From contig OZ234494.1 of assembly GCA_965153455.1 (NCBI GenBank), positions 18,972,001-19,036,000 on the forward strand: a DNA stretch of 64,000 nucleotides, written 5' to 3'. The position numbers were made by a program, and so were the translations under genes. A model generated the notes under the pieces. That model did no database searches, was not told the origin of the DNA, and saw nothing but the letters and a program-made list of their open reading frames with translations. Shown one piece after another: positions 61,483-64,000 of this stretch. The number at the start of each line of letters is the position of its first letter. Positions within the stretch are counted from its first letter, which is position 1. The stretch comes from Sphagnum compactum. Lineage: Eukaryota; Bryophyta; Sphagnopsida; Sphagnales.

Positions 61483-64000
61483 ATGGCAGGGAACGAAGAC
61501 AATGATCTGTCAGCCAAAGCGCTAAACAAACGCTATGATGGGCTGCTCACGGTGCGGAACAAAGCAATCAAGGGAAAGGGTGCTTGGTATTGGGCACACC
61601 TGTTGCCCCTCTTAGTGCAACATCCTGACACTGGCCTTCCCAAGGCTGTCAAGCTGCAATGCTCTCTTTGCAATGCAATGTTTTCGGCATCGAATCCCTC
61701 TCGGACTGCTTCAGAGCATCTGAAGCGTGGTACATGTCCTAATTTCAATGGAGTCGTACCAAAAGCCATTGCGTCTCGACCTGGACTGAAGCCTACAGCG
61801 CCTCCTTCTGCAACCACAGCCAGGAAACGTAATGAGCCCTCACCATCTGGGCCTCCATTACTGTCCATTGGTGAGGCACCTTGTGAACCAAGCACTGAGC
61901 TTGTACGGGTAGGTCTTGGTACTCCTTTGTTGCTGTCAGGAGGCAAGGAGGATTTGGGGGCTTTAGCTCTGCTGGAGGACAGTGTGAAAAAGCTCAAGAG
62001 CCCAGGTGACAAGATTGTGGGTTTGCATGGGCACAGTGGACCAAGCAAAGCACAGACAGAGGCTGCCCTCAACCTTCTGGCTGAATGGCTGTATGAATCC
62101 TGTGGAACAGTTTCTTTGTCTTGTGTGGAGCATCCCAAGTTCAGGGCATTTCTGAGCCAGCTTGGTTTACCACCTGTCAGCAGGCGATATCTAGTAGGGG
62201 CAAAGTTGGATGCAAAGTTTGAGGAGGTGAAGGCAGAATCAGAAGCCAAGCTACAAGAGGCACTGTTTTTCCAGGTTGCTTCACATGGGTGGAAGAGGAA
62301 GCCAACCAGCATGGGTGAGACTCTCATCAACATAACACTCAACTTGCCGAATGGAAACACCCTCTTTCATGGTGTAGTTAATGTAAATACTGGTGCGGTC
62401 TCTGTAAAGCTTGTTGAAGAAACTCTGTCAGATGCTGTTTCATTGATTTGTGGGCCCAACCCGGAGCGCTGTGTGGGTATAGTTGCTGACACTGACAAGT
62501 ATAGTATGAAGGCTTTGCAAGAATTGGAGTATCGAAACCCCTGGATGGTCAACCTCTCCTGCCAGGCCCAAGGTTTCAACAATCTGTTGAAAGACTTCAA
62601 CAAGAACCTCTCCCTTTTTAGGTCTGTAGGTGCTGATTGCTTTAAGCTTGCCACCTTCTTCAACAACCAGACCCAGGCTCGCCTGCACTTGCAAAAATAC
62701 CAGCGCCAGGCAAGTGTACACCCCCACCATCCTTCATGCCCAGCACCTACATATCCTTCAACACACCATGTACATGCCTTCCCTTCTCAGAATCTGGCAC
62801 CTTTGCCTAATGACTGGATTTCACAAACATTAGGTGCCCCTATTCTCATTTACTGGAGATCAGTCCTCAACATGTCAGCAGCATGACCTTTTGACAATCT
62901 GATGAAGATAGGATGTGCAACAGTTGTATTTGATGTACTGTGAGCTTCATACGGCTAGAATGCAAACTTGGAAGTTCTTAATAGCTTAGCACCTGTGAAA
63001 AATTACTCTGAACATTATTTATCCTCTGTATTGCACCAGGAATATGACCAAGTGAAACTTCTACGGACTCCACCAGATCCTCAGTTTGCTGAGCCACATT
63101 ATGTACATGTGCTGGCAATGCTTGATGACGTTGCTTCTTCAGCAAGTGCTCTCCAGCTCACGGTGCTTGATGAGTCCTTCAGTGTTCAGTTTTCAGATGA
63201 TCAGCATGGACGTGATGTAACAGACATGGTGGGGGGTATGCGATTCTGGTCAGATTTGGAAGCTGTTCAAAGCCTGATCAAGATAGTGAAGGTAATGGTC
63301 AGTGATGTTGAGGTTGATCGACCACTGGTAAGCCAGTGCTTGCCTCTATGGGATGATCTACGAGGCAAAGTGAAGGAGTGGTGTGCACGCTATGGTAAAG
63401 ATGAAACTCCCCTGCAGGAAGTGATCCAGAAACGGTTCAATAAAAACTACCACCCAGCATGGGCAGCTTCTTTCATTCTTGACCCTCTCTACCTCTTGCG
63501 TGACACAAGTGGGAAGTACTTGCCGCCCTTCAAGTTCCTGACAATTGACCAGGAGAAGGATGTGGACAGATTAATTACCCGACTGGTTGCCCAAGAAGAA
63601 GCCCATATTGCATTGATGGAATTAATGAAGTGGCGTGCTGATGGCCTTGATCCCCTTTATGCCCAGGCTGTGCAGGTGAAGGAGAAAGATCCTCTAACAG
63701 GCCGAATGAAGTCTGTCAACCCCCAAAGCCGACGGCTGGTATGGGAAACATGCCTTAGCGAGCTTAAGTTATTAGGCCGAGTAGCAGTTCGACTCATCTT
63801 CTTGCATGCCACCAGTGGTGGTCTCAAATGCAATTGGTCTCTTTGGCGGTGGGCATATCGGAGTGGCAATGCACGATTTGCAATTGAGAAAGCAGAGAAG
63901 ATGATATTTATTGCGTCACATGCCAAGCTGGAGCATAGAGATTATGCAAGTGAGGATGTCGAGCTGTTTATGAATGATATTGATGGAATTTCAGATGAGG
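61483..64000 (+). CDS. BED-type zinc-finger, hAT-transposase-derived conserved plant protein (truncated by window end)
   Basis: Exon 1 is 61483-62709 and exon 2 runs from 63040 past base 64000; 729 residues are visible. From memory it matches the plant family of Arabidopsis At1g12380/At1g62870 (about 790 residues) almost throughout, so only the extreme C-terminus is missing. A BED-like finger covers residues 60-85 (Cys60, Cys63, His79, Cys85; LQCSLCNAMF, SEHLKRGTCPNF), preceded by KGKGAWYWAHL. The middle resembles a hAT/DUF659-type domain (GGKEDLGALALLEDSVKKLK, ALFFQVASHGWK, RCVGIVADTDKYSMKAL). The tail matches the family closely (NKNYHPAWAASFILDPLYLL, GKYLPPFKFL, LMELMKWRADGLDPLY). It is probably a domesticated transposase, nuclear and DNA-binding, with unknown role. 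The start is the ATG giving MAGNEDNDLSAKALNKRYDG. The intron has a GC-AG boundary, CAG/GCAAGT. Confidence 0.93.

Noticed and set aside
61533-62360. 275-codon minus-strand open frame
   Set aside because: It is antisense to the first exon of the BED-finger gene, which has clear family similarity on the plus strand.

Overview
This is nuclear DNA from a land plant with a large, AT-rich, repeat-laden genome. The evidence is split plant genes with GT-AG introns, plant-type proteins (a two-domain cytosolic glutamyl-tRNA synthetase, a protein phosphatase methylesterase, a 2-on-2 haemoglobin relic, a B3-domain relic), TTTAGGG-type telomere motifs, and plant CACTA, hAT and Ty3/gypsy elements. I cannot fix the lineage. 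The sparse genes and many decayed exon pieces suggest a large genome such as a fern, lycophyte or gymnosperm, but that is inference.

Four protein-coding loci stand out. (1) A single-exon gene at 19900-21573 (+) encodes a protein with an N-terminal membrane segment and a long acidic tail. (2) A complete six-exon cytosolic glutamyl-tRNA synthetase lies at 25573-28810 (+). (3) A 13-exon protein phosphatase methylesterase (PPME1/PME-1) lies at 58888-55307 (-); all exons are recognisable, but exon 6 is damaged. (4) A BED-finger, hAT-transposase-derived protein starts at 61483 (+) and runs off the right edge. Genes 3 and 4 are head to head across about 2.6 kb of CT/GA-rich leader and promoter DNA.

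Between them lie relics. The left edge holds a decayed Ty3/gypsy pol fragment (1-895, -), followed by an unidentified multi-exon relic (856-2560, +) and further exon-like pieces to about 12 kb. At 29.5-31.3 kb (-) is a cluster of fragments from at least three unrelated genes, all in one orientation: a plasma-membrane-type ADP/ATP carrier, a mitochondrial elongation factor G and a 2-on-2 haemoglobin. A B3-domain fragment sits at 50.7-51.3 kb.

Mobile and repetitive DNA fills the rest. A non-autonomous CACTA element (43778-46552) has a 3-bp TAT duplication, and a hAT MITE (53541-53774) has a perfect 8-bp duplication. There is also a 150-bp near-perfect palindrome (18898-19047), a 51-bp tandem array (about 36868-37060), a three-copy 265-273-bp tandem (49937-50700), CCTAGG-rich repeat fields (4560-5310, 41220-42180), interstitial telomere repeats and many microsatellites. 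I saw no convincing tRNA, rRNA, CRISPR or organellar segment.
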